From Terriglobia bacterium (GTDB lineage Bacteria > Acidobacteriota > Terriglobia > Bryobacterales > Bryobacteraceae), in assembly GCA_021324185.1 (NCBI GenBank), contig JAJPJN010000089.1:1-50371 (forward strand): 50,371 bases of DNA, written 5' to 3'. The notes under the pieces were generated by a model. It saw only the letters and a program-made list of their open reading frames with translations. It was not told the origin of the DNA and made no database searches. Both the position numbers and the translations under genes were made by a program. Shown here piece by piece: positions 43,539 through 50,371 of the stretch (position 1 is its first letter; the number at the start of each line of letters is the position of its first letter).

Positions 43539-44372
43539 TTATCTCAATCCCGCTACGCTGTCGGGCGATGCGCAGTTTTCGCCCGGATCGAGCCATTCTC
43601 GAATCAGCTTGCGTATCGACTCCATATCAGAGCGTACGCCGGTTAAGGTGTAATAAACGTGCCGCCCCGACCAGCGGTTCAACTTCATATTTGCAACTGC
43701 GCGCGGATAATCTACTTTCGCGTCCCGTAGCGGCTTATTCACGACGTAGTGTGAGAAAGGCGCGAAGTGGTAGGGAGATGGTGAGCCTGCCTGCGCAACA
43801 TGATCCTGACTATTCAGCCAACCTACCGGCCAGTGGTCCCAGCGTACGGCGCCCCACCCCCAGCCGCCCGTATCCTGGAATGAGTGGTCCACGGCCTGAC
43901 TTTTGTCGCTCGGAAAGCCACTGGCGGGACCCAGAATGGTGAACAAATGCCCGGCCCTAAACGACACAACCATGGCCAGGCCGCGCGAACGTGAAATTTC
44001 AAGTAACAGCTCGGCGTTGCCGTTTCGCCGCGGGTTACCCGCGTCATCCCAAAATTTGTCATATCGCTTGTTCGAGTAACCATCGATAACTGAACCTACA
44101 AAATAGTCACCGTGATCAGTGTCGCGGGTAAATACATCAGCCCAAGTAAGTCCGTTGCGAACGGGCGAGAAGAAATCGACCGGTTGCCAGCTATATCCGG
44201 CAGGCCTATCCGGCTTGAGGCTCTCGTAAGTCAAACGTCGCCACACCAGGCCATTCGGATACGCCACGTAGTCTTCCGTCCCGCGCAGTGCCGGATCCGG
44301 GAACGGGGTACGCGCAAACAGAGGCTTGGCAATTGCGCGCGACAATGCTTTGAGAAATGCTCGTTTGTTCAC
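43539..44372 (-). CDS. Hypothetical protein downstream of the PmoB-like gene
   Basis: A 277-residue protein that I do not recognise. The first 20 residues (GTG start, MNKRAFLKALSRAIAKPLFA) are basic and amphipathic, perhaps a weak export signal. The rest is rich in Trp, Tyr, Asp and His (DTDHGDYFVGSVIDGYSNKRYD, DTGGWGWGAVRWDHWPVGWLN, YHFAPFSHYVVN), which suggests a folded extracellular or redox-type protein. It lies 52 bases after the PmoB-like gene on the same strand, so it may belong to that unit. No function can be given. Confidence 0.6.
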   Translation of the reverse strand: MNKRAFLKALSRAIAKPLFARTPFPDPALRGTEDYVAYPNGLVWRRLTYESLKPDRPAGYSWQPVDFFSPVRNGLTWADVFTRDTDHGDYFVGSVIDGYSNKRYDKFWDDAGNPRRNGNAELLLEISRSRGLAMVVSFRAGHLFTILGPASGFPSDKSQAVDHSFQDTGGWGWGAVRWDHWPVGWLNSQDHVAQAGSPSPYHFAPFSHYVVNKPLRDAKVDYPRAVANMKLNRWSGRHVYYTLTGVRSDMESIRKLIREWLDPGENCASPDSVAGLR

Positions 44373-44424
44373 GGAGTGAGTTACTGAACAACGATATCGA
44401 AACGACGCAGGAAGCGGCGGAGAA

Positions 44425-45993
44425 TTACTGAACCGTAGTATCGAAAACGCCGGTTTCCACTGTATGTCCGTGCTTCATCTGCACGAAAATGCGGTAGCGG
44501 CCGGGCGCCGGGAATCCGTAGGGAAAGCTGACCTCGTTCGGAAGCGTTGCCGCATGCATATCCATTGCGGGCATGTTGCTCATGTCCATCGTAGACATGT
44601 CCATGTTTGGCATGTTCATGCCCGGCATGGTGTCGGAACCGGCCGCGCTCGCGCCCGCATGGTTTTGTGCTAGATTCATCGCAGCCATGGACGCCGTGCC
44701 CATGGGATGAATATGGGCAAACACGCTCCCATCCGTTTTCACAAATGCCGCATGCCCCAGCATGCCCATATAAAGCGCCATGTCTTTCGGGGCATGCCCT
44801 TGCGCATCGACAAGGCGGAAACGGAAAGGCCTTCCCTCGCGCGCTCGAAAGGCCCGGCCGTCGCGAAGCCACTCCATGCGGTAGCCGTCCGGCAGTGTAA
44901 AGGAGTTTGCGTCAGTGGACGCCTGCATCCAATCCGGCGCGCTGCCGCTCGAATCGTCACCAATAAGAGGGCGTGACGGCAGACCTGGGGGAACCGTCAC
45001 AATCGCGACCGGCGTTTCGGGGAATCCGTTGGCGTGCACAATGTCGGCATATAAACGATAGGTGCCCGGCCGCATCGCGGGCAGCTGCAAATGAAACACA
45101 CCTGTTTCTACCTGATCCGGATGGAGATGATACACGACATCGAGGCCGGGTTCGCGAATGGCATACAAGTGCATGATGTGGTCGTGATCGGGCACAAGAT
45201 CTTCCAGGCCGTGCCGTACGTAAAACAGCTTGAGACGGGACGGCGCATTAGGTCGTGGTTTCAGCCAGCCGGAATCGGTGAGTCGCAAGGTTAACAATCC
45301 ATCGCGCGCAAGCGAAGCATTCATTTGCACAGGCCGGTACACGGTGTCGCTGTAACTTCTCGCTTCGCTGTTCCACCATGTGTTAGCTGCCCAGAGCACA
45401 GCAACCAGAACAGCGCCTGCCACTGCCATTGCAAGCTGCCCTTTTCTTCGAGCTGCGGAGGAAGGTTGAACTCCGGGATTCAATTTCGCTTCGCGCACGG
45501 ATGCCCCGGCGATCGCCACTAAACCGCCCACCAAAAAGAGTCCCAGAGCTCCCAAAAAAAGACCCATGCCGAGTTGCATTTTCTTTGTTGCGACCGCAAC
45601 GGATGCGACGGGCGCCGATACTGTCCCTTGGCCTTTATCGCCCAACGCCGTAATGCGCACCTGCCAGGAGCCAGGCGCCATCATCCACAGTGATCCAGTA
45701 AAAAATTGCGGGTCCGTTTTCGACTGCGTTAGCTGGTCCGGCAATGGAGCGAATTGCGCTCCCGGGCCGGCAATGGGAACGGGAACGGCGCGCAGCTCGC
45801 GGACGCCAGGAGTCTCGCTTCGGATTTCGAGAGCCGCCACGCCGGGAATGACCTGCGGCGGCCGAATCGTGATGAACAGTTGATACGGGCCGGCATTGGC
45901 ATCCAGATAAACATCGGAACTGCCGACATGCGCGCGGGCAGCCAAAACGAACAGGGCGGCAACGGACAATCTGCTGAGCGTTCGAAATTTCAT
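44425..45993 (-). CDS. PmoB-like copper-binding membrane protein with Met/His-rich tail
   Basis: A 522-residue envelope protein. The signal peptide ends ARA, so the mature chain starts with His22, as in PmoB and CopC where this His binds copper. A beta domain (about 22-137, PGSW at 107-110), two membrane spans (about 142-164 and 187-205) and a long periplasmic part follow, the same layout as PmoB. Where PmoB has W-H-V-H (CuB ligands) this has W-Q-V-R (110-113). The second part is full of His: DHDHIMH (269-275), YHLHP (288-292), HIHPMG (427-432), KHGH (507-510), and a Met-rich segment (456-480, MPGMNMPNMDMSTMDM...). Subunit B of a copper monooxygenase, or a copper chaperone for the adjoining PmoC-like protein, are the two readings. 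The gap to that gene is 6 bases. Confidence 0.65.
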   Translation of the reverse strand: MKFRTLSRLSVAALFVLAARAHVGSSDVYLDANAGPYQLFITIRPPQVIPGVAALEIRSETPGVRELRAVPVPIAGPGAQFAPLPDQLTQSKTDPQFFTGSLWMMAPGSWQVRITALGDKGQGTVSAPVASVAVATKKMQLGMGLFLGALGLFLVGGLVAIAGASVREAKLNPGVQPSSAARRKGQLAMAVAGAVLVAVLWAANTWWNSEARSYSDTVYRPVQMNASLARDGLLTLRLTDSGWLKPRPNAPSRLKLFYVRHGLEDLVPDHDHIMHLYAIREPGLDVVYHLHPDQVETGVFHLQLPAMRPGTYRLYADIVHANGFPETPVAIVTVPPGLPSRPLIGDDSSGSAPDWMQASTDANSFTLPDGYRMEWLRDGRAFRAREGRPFRFRLVDAQGHAPKDMALYMGMLGHAAFVKTDGSVFAHIHPMGTASMAAMNLAQNHAGASAAGSDTMPGMNMPNMDMSTMDMSNMPAMDMHAATLPNEVSFPYGFPAPGRYRIFVQMKHGHTVETGVFDTTVQ

Positions 45994-45999
45994 ACTGGG

Positions 46000-47229
46000 T
46001 TACCGCTGAATCGCTTTAAACCACTGGGCGCGCGCAAAACCCCAGCGCGTGACGATTGTAGCCGCGACAAACGCGATCAGGAAACCGGACGCAAGTTCTG
46101 CTGCGCCGCCATTTGAGAAGAACTGATTGCGGGCCATGTATGACGTCGGAGGCAACCCGTACCAGAGATATGCGGTGCCGAAGAAGCGATTGCGCGATGC
46201 CGGTGACATCAAAAAATCCGCAAAAGGCCATTCCACCGCAACCAGGGCAATCACATAAATAGCCGCGCTTATGGCCGCTTTCGCCCAGGCATTCCAGTCG
46301 CGTGACTTCTGCCAGAACAGATCGAGCAGGAAAGCAGGGACGATCAGCAGCAGCGGGAATTCCGGTGGAATAAAGTGCGTCACATTCTGATACACCGGCC
46401 CTAGTTTCGGTTGCGCCGGAAACAATGGCAACACCAGAATCAGCCCGATAACAAACAGCATGTAAAAACCGGCAATGTGAGTTGCGGCGAACCGGGCGCC
46501 GGTCACGCCTGAGCCCACGGCGAGGATCAAAGGCGTCACAGAACACACAAGCACGTAAGGCAATGCCGTATGCAGCGCTGAGCGTTCCGTGTACTCCATG
46601 AAGATGACCATCGTCATTACCAGCATCATGCCCGCCAAATAAAGAAACAGCCAGCGATAGGCGGCGCGATGGCTCACAGCAGGCGTGTTCAGTGATCCGG
46701 CAGCGGTCTGCGCGCCTGATTTGGGCTCGCGATTCATGTGGCCGCAAATCAACACCATGGTTCCGAGAAGCACCGCATAGCCGCCGATAAAGAGCAGAAT
46801 ATGAGGCGGGCTCACGATCTTGACATCCAGCCCATAGGCGTTGTGCCACCAGTTATCGAACGGCGCCGATGTCAACATCGCGATGCCACCCCAGGAGGCG
46901 ATAAAGGCGCCCAGCGGCGCGCGAAATCCCCAGATGTGAACGGAGGCGGCCGCGAGCGGCGTAGTACGCGAAAACGTCGTGTGCAGAATGAGGTATCCAA
47001 ACGCGACTCCCGCCAGCACCCCGCATAAATAGATCGCCATGTGCGCGGGTGTCCAGAACGTGTCCCGCCCGATAGAACTGTGCCAGGAGATGTCCCAGTG
47101 ACCGCCGACCATCAATGACGTGCCCGCCAGCACGGCGCACCAGATATACCAAGGGACGCCGGCCGAGCGCTTTGACACAGCTTCCGTGCGCGCCGTCCGT
47201 ACGGCGGGCGAAGTCGTCAGCGTAGCCAT
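46000..47229 (-). CDS. PmoC/AmoC-like (possibly fused C-A) copper membrane monooxygenase subunit
   Basis: A 409-residue protein with about ten spans. DISWHSSIGRDTFWTPAH at 46-63 gives D46-x3-H50-x12-H63, the same spacing as the copper C site of PmoC (Asp156, His160, His173), with the surrounding W-H-x4-R-D-T-x2-T-P-x-H also shared. A second block (D125-NWWH129...VSPPH143) matches the later W-G-H...APLH block of AmoC, again with 14 residues from His to His. From about 220 to 409, FP..L..PAFLLD (291-303), DW (311), EWP (333-335) and Y..GLPPTSYMAR (354-367) recall PmoA/AmoA in order. GGGAGGA sits 5 bases before ATG. It may belong to one transcription unit with vanZ-like, rseP and dxr. By-eye homology; substrate unknown. 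Confidence 0.65.
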   Translation of the reverse strand: MATLTTSPAVRTARTEAVSKRSAGVPWYIWCAVLAGTSLMVGGHWDISWHSSIGRDTFWTPAHMAIYLCGVLAGVAFGYLILHTTFSRTTPLAAASVHIWGFRAPLGAFIASWGGIAMLTSAPFDNWWHNAYGLDVKIVSPPHILLFIGGYAVLLGTMVLICGHMNREPKSGAQTAAGSLNTPAVSHRAAYRWLFLYLAGMMLVMTMVIFMEYTERSALHTALPYVLVCSVTPLILAVGSGVTGARFAATHIAGFYMLFVIGLILVLPLFPAQPKLGPVYQNVTHFIPPEFPLLLIVPAFLLDLFWQKSRDWNAWAKAAISAAIYVIALVAVEWPFADFLMSPASRNRFFGTAYLWYGLPPTSYMARNQFFSNGGAAELASGFLIAFVAATIVTRWGFARAQWFKAIQR

Positions 47230-47245
47230 GTGTTCCTCCCTGAAC

Positions 47246-47593
47246 TTATGCTGTAAGCTCTATTTTCTTACGAACCAGACCGGCGATCGCAAACCCGAGC
47301 ACGATTCCCAAAAAATCGATCCAAACGTCGGGCCACTCAAAGCGGTTACCGTAAACAATTGCCTCAAGCCCTTCGAGTGCAAGCGCCAGGAAACAAGCTG
47401 CAAAAGCGCAGAGCAGTCGCCGTCGCGCGCTGCCCGGTTTCCAGCAAAAGAGAAGTGCGGTCACCATAAACGCAATCAGATGACCGGCGTAATGGAAGCC
47501 GCCTTTGGTCCCCAGTTCGTATTTCACCGGTTCGGGTGCAAGCGATAAAGCGAATAGAATCGCGAGCCAGACCGGCAGGATGACTCGGATCAT
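47246..47593 (-). CDS. VanZ-like membrane protein
   Basis: A 115-residue protein with four hydrophobic spans. The pattern LGTKGGFHYAGHLIAFMVTALL (His after the first loop) and DVWIDFLGIVLGFAIAGL resembles VanZ-family proteins, whose role in teicoplanin resistance and outer-surface chemistry is not well understood. It lies 10 bases after rseP and 16 before the PmoC-like gene, so it is probably part of the same unit. Confidence 0.8.
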   Translation of the reverse strand: MIRVILPVWLAILFALSLAPEPVKYELGTKGGFHYAGHLIAFMVTALLFCWKPGSARRRLLCAFAACFLALALEGLEAIVYGNRFEWPDVWIDFLGIVLGFAIAGLVRKKIELTA

Positions 47594-47603
47594 GACGGGA
47601 TGT

Positions 47604-48908
47604 TTAGCTCGTCAAAATGCGGCTGATGTCGTTCCAGATGGCGAATACCACGATGGCCATGAGACAGACAAAGCCGATCTTCAAAACTGTCTCTTTCACT
47701 TGAACGCTCACTTCGCGCTGCAGCAGCATTTCAACAATCAGCAGAAGCAGCGTACCGCCATCGAGAATCGGTATGGGAAGCAGATTGAACACTGCCAGAT
47801 TCAGGCTGATGAGAGCCATCATGGTGAGATAGCTGATAGCGCCTTCCTGGGCAGCATCGCCGGACATCTTTGCCATTTCGACGGGCCCGGCCAGCGCGGA
47901 TTTCGGCGAGACACGGCGTTCCAAAATGCTCCCAAGCAGTTGATAGATCAACAGGGCGTTTTCTCTGCTGAATCGCAACGATTGCACCAGCGCCGGTCCC
48001 AGCCCTAGCTTGACAAACTCCGCGCGTTGAAAATAGATGCCGATCTGGTAGGGCGTTCGGGGGTCGTTCGATTTTTGCGGCGTAACGATGACGTCTTTGA
48101 ATTCGCCGGAACGGTCAATATAAAAATCGATGGGTTTGCCGCCGGATTTCAGGATGACCTGCCGGACGCTATCGGGCGACGTCACGGGCTGGCCGGCCAC
48201 TTTGATGAACAGATCGCCGGGCCGAAGGCCTGCGGCCGCTGCCGGCGTTCCTTTTACAACCGCCGCGACTTGCACCCCTCCATTCCAACCGGCGGTTCCA
48301 ATCCCTTCTTTTGCATCCATCGCCGGTGTGATGGTCAAATTCAACGTCTGATTCTGGCGTTCGATCACTACTGGCAACGGGTGATTTGCGCTCATGGCCG
48401 TCTTCATAAGCACATCCGGCCAAGTGGGATTTGTTTGTCCGGCAATACTGACGATTTTGTCCCCCGGTTGTACGCCGGCGTTGGCCGCAGGGGATCCGGG
48501 AGTGACACTGCTCACTATCGCTTTGCTTTGATCGACCTCCATCTGCACGCCGTGCATGTAGAGCCCGGCGACAATCGCAATCGCCAAAACCACGTTCATC
48601 AGCGGGCCCGCGATGATGACAATCGCTCGCTGCCAGCGCTTTTTGGCTTGAAAAGATCGCGGGTCGGACGCCTTCTCATCGCCGGGCTGCTCGCCCAGCA
48701 TGCGCACATAACCACCCAAAGGAATGGCGGAAACGCGAAAATCCGTCTCGCCGCGCTTAAATCCGAACAGGCGCGAGCCGAATCCGATACTGAACGTTTC
48801 GACCTTGATTCCGACCGAGATAGCTGCCCAGAAATGCCCCAGCTCATGAACCAGGATCATGATGCCGAGCAGAACAGCGAACCAGAAAATATAGTGCAGA
48901 AAAGACAA
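47604..48908 (-). CDS. rseP: RseP-family site-2 protease
   Basis: Intramembrane zinc metalloprotease of 434 residues. HELGH at 21-25 gives the zinc ligands and catalytic Glu in the first span; NLLPIPILDGG near the C-terminus supplies the third ligand. Two PDZ domains sit between (SSVTPGSPAANAGVQPGDKIVSIAG and KGTPAAAAGLRPGDLFIKVAG). It cuts anti-sigma factors or signal-peptide remnants during envelope stress, and may thereby serve the ECF unit at 9651-11109. It follows dxr by 88 bases, the usual order in many bacteria. Confidence 0.95.
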   Translation of the reverse strand: MSFLHYIFWFAVLLGIMILVHELGHFWAAISVGIKVETFSIGFGSRLFGFKRGETDFRVSAIPLGGYVRMLGEQPGDEKASDPRSFQAKKRWQRAIVIIAGPLMNVVLAIAIVAGLYMHGVQMEVDQSKAIVSSVTPGSPAANAGVQPGDKIVSIAGQTNPTWPDVLMKTAMSANHPLPVVIERQNQTLNLTITPAMDAKEGIGTAGWNGGVQVAAVVKGTPAAAAGLRPGDLFIKVAGQPVTSPDSVRQVILKSGGKPIDFYIDRSGEFKDVIVTPQKSNDPRTPYQIGIYFQRAEFVKLGLGPALVQSLRFSRENALLIYQLLGSILERRVSPKSALAGPVEMAKMSGDAAQEGAISYLTMMALISLNLAVFNLLPIPILDGGTLLLLIVEMLLQREVSVQVKETVLKIGFVCLMAIVVFAIWNDISRILTS

Positions 48909-48996
48909 ACGCTAAAACCTTTCGCGAGCTGCTGCCGCAGGCCCCCGCCGCCTACCCATTCTTTGGACGCAACCGGAAACCGTTCGATTCATTGCG

Positions 48997-50172
48997 TTAG
49001 CCCGCTTTCGCCGCCACGATCTGCCGGGCGGTTTGCCGGCTGGCCGCATCGACTTCAATAACTTCTTCTATTGTCGCTGCTTCCCTTCGTTTTTGCTGGG
49101 CTAACGTCTCTTCGACCACTTCCGCGATTTCAGTGAACCCGAGGCGGCCTTCGAGGAATGCTTCCACTGCAATCTCATCTGCGGCATTGAGGGTGCAGCA
49201 GGCTGTCCCGCCGGCTTTCTGGCACTCATAGGCGAGCCGGAGAAGCGGGAATTTCTCGAAATCGGGCGCACAGAAGTTCCACGTTCGCGGCTGAGTCCAG
49301 TCAATCCGCGATACCGGCGCCCGGTCCCGATCGGGATATGTCATCGCATACTGAATCGGCATGCGCATATCGGTAGCCGAAACTTGCGCGATGACGCTGC
49401 CGTCATTGAATTCGACCATAGCATGAATGGAAGACTGCGGGTGCACTACCACGTCCACCTGCGAGGGCGATAGATCGAATAACCAGCAGGCCTCTATCAC
49501 CTCGAATCCCTTGTTCATTAAGGTAGCCGAATCGATCGTGATGCGGCGCCCCATTTTCCAGGTTGGGTGATGAAGAGCTTGCTCCGGAGTCACGCTTTTG
49601 AGCGCCGCGCGCGGGGTCTCGCGGAACGGCCCTCCGGAAGCAGTAAGAAGCAGGCGCGTCACTTCGCAACGGCGTCCTGCCCGGAAGCACTGGTGCGCGC
49701 CGTTGTGTTCACTATCAACCGGGATCAATTCGGCCCCCGACTGGCGCGTGGCTTCCATGACGATACGCCCGCTCGTCACCAGGGCTTCCTTATTTGCCAG
49801 CCCAACTCGTTTTCGCGCCTGGAGGGCGGCATAGGTGGCCGGAAGACCTGCGATTCCGACTATGGCCGACATAACAAAAGTCACTTCGGAAGCCGTTGAA
49901 GCGGCGACCGTTGCCTGCGGGCCGGCACCCAGTTCAGGCCATTCCTTTTGTGGAAACCCGGATTCCCGAAGACGACTCCGCAGCCGGTCCAGACAGGCTT
50001 CATCAGCGACAATTGCTACTCGAGGACGGAATTCCAGAATTTGGGAGCACAGCAGATCCACATTCCTGCCGGCCACGAGAGCGAATACTTGGTAGCGGGG
50101 AGTATGCTGGCGCACTACATCCAACGTATTAGTTCCAATGGAACCCGTTGATCCTAAGACGGTTAGGGTCAT
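48997..50172 (-). CDS. dxr: 1-deoxy-D-xylulose 5-phosphate reductoisomerase
   Basis: Second enzyme of the MEP isoprenoid pathway; turns DXP into MEP with NADPH and a divalent metal. The 391-residue protein starts with GSTGSIGTNTLDVV (NADPH site), has LANKEALV, VDSEHNGAHQCF (metal-binding Asp and Glu; Asn-Gly replace the common Ser-Ala), LLTASGGPFRE, HPTWKMGRRITIDSATLMNKGFEVIEA and HPQSSIHAMVEF. Full length. Dxr followed by rseP is a common acidobacterial and general order. Confidence 0.96.
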   Translation of the reverse strand: MTLTVLGSTGSIGTNTLDVVRQHTPRYQVFALVAGRNVDLLCSQILEFRPRVAIVADEACLDRLRSRLRESGFPQKEWPELGAGPQATVAASTASEVTFVMSAIVGIAGLPATYAALQARKRVGLANKEALVTSGRIVMEATRQSGAELIPVDSEHNGAHQCFRAGRRCEVTRLLLTASGGPFRETPRAALKSVTPEQALHHPTWKMGRRITIDSATLMNKGFEVIEACWLFDLSPSQVDVVVHPQSSIHAMVEFNDGSVIAQVSATDMRMPIQYAMTYPDRDRAPVSRIDWTQPRTWNFCAPDFEKFPLLRLAYECQKAGGTACCTLNAADEIAVEAFLEGRLGFTEIAEVVEETLAQQKRREAATIEEVIEVDAASRQTARQIVAAKAG

Positions 50173-50254
50173 GGCCGACGTTCGCTGGTCCGGTATTCAT
50201 TCCGGTCGTGATGTGCCGGTTCGAAAAAAATTTGATTTTTTGTAGACAATTCGC

Positions 50255-50283
50255 TTGCCTTCCGCAAATTCATATCCTAATAT
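50255..50283 (+). promoter_or_regulatory. Sigma70-like promoter at the right edge
   Basis: TTGCCT at 50255-50260 and TAATAT at 50278-50283 are 17 bases apart. The start point would be near 50290, just before the structured element at 50293-50365. Transcription would run out of the window, away from dxr. Confidence 0.55.
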
Positions 50284-50289
50284 TGGAAG

Positions 50290-50371
50290 TAAGCCAGGGA
50301 GGCAACTCCCACCAAAGCGAGACTAACCTCATAGAAAGACCCCTGAAGCAACAATCCTCCCTGGCGCCCGA
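50290..50371 (+). ncRNA. Structured RNA or leader, unassigned (runs off the window)
   Basis: GCCAGGGAGG (50293-50302) and CCTCCCTGGC (50356-50365) form a perfect 10-base long-range stem around about 53 bases; GGGAG (50298-50302, with G at 50298) can instead form a small hairpin with CTCCC (50306-50310) closed by a GCAA-like loop. The enclosed part is A/C-rich with AAAGCGAGACUAAC and GAAAGAC. No open frame starts here. A small RNA or riboswitch is likely, but I cannot name the family, and the element continues past the end. Confidence 0.45.

Noticed and set aside
44550-44630. Repeated ATG-rich DNA as a tandem repeat or CRISPR-like array
   Set aside because: It is in-frame coding for the Met-rich segment of the PmoB-like protein; no repeat-spacer structure.
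1-50371. tRNA or rRNA genes
   Set aside because: No cloverleaf with a GGTTCGAATCC-type T arm and no rRNA-like stretch was found by eye; a tRNAscan run would be decisive.

Overview
The window (about 58-60% GC by eye, no gene-free gap above 200 bases) looks like a chromosomal segment of an acidobacterium, most like the Bryobacterales/Solibacter group. I base this on the Oar-like TonB receptor with a carboxypeptidase-type N-terminal domain and the LPLNGRNF plug motif, an ANR..K(S)SGP-type small protein family, and the general gene content. This is inference from remembered family patterns, not from a search. I found no rRNA, tRNA, insertion sequence, CRISPR array or prophage.

Layout. 63-677: small multi-copy-type hypothetical. 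835-8458: a tight operon for nucleoside scavenging (TonB receptor, two nucleoside hydrolases around an ureide-permease-like transporter, ribokinase), with a near-consensus sigma70 promoter and a perfect LacI-type operator, and a LacI-family gene converging on it from the other strand. 9651-11109: ECF sigma factor, single-span membrane protein and Spy/CpxP-like protein, a likely envelope-stress unit. 11093-15029 (minus): glycosyltransferases, a PIN-TRAM membrane protein and an RRM protein. 15189-20237: housekeeping run rsmB, rpe, bamD, a response regulator, yajQ and a small hydrolase. 20279-26024: an S9 peptidase, ppa, a half-size EamA protein, a CocE-type hydrolase and yggS. 26075-30722: two adjoining hypotheticals (PD-(D/E)XK-like and DUF697-like), a glycine-zipper protein, an SDR and yceH. 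30719-37164: DUF1634/TauE pair, a feruloyl-esterase-like hydrolase, an OmpA protein, an MFS transporter with msrA, and a UDP-glucuronate decarboxylase-like gene. 37218-39080: a membrane Fe-S oxidoreductase of the ETF:menaquinone oxidoreductase type. 39639-43537: scpA-scpB-rluB-CoA-binding protein-SH3 lipoprotein. 43539-50172 (minus): dxr, rseP, vanZ-like, two copper-linked membrane genes, and an unknown.

The most interesting locus is 44425-47229. The polytopic membrane protein at 46000-47229 carries D-x3-H-x12-H and a second W-x-H-x13-H block. In spacing and flanking residues these match the copper-site region and the downstream block of PmoC/AmoC, subunits of particulate methane and ammonia monooxygenase. 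Its C-terminal half has weaker PmoA/AmoA-like marks, so it may be a fused C-A subunit. The next gene (6 bases away) has the PmoB layout: signal peptide, mature N-terminal His, beta domain, two membrane spans, second periplasmic part. It lacks the two CuB histidines and adds a Met/His-rich copper-binding tail. I propose a divergent, possibly undescribed copper membrane monooxygenase-like system. The homology is read by eye and the activity is unproven.

A second feature to follow up is the right edge (50255-50371), where a good promoter leads into a strongly structured, unassigned RNA leader.
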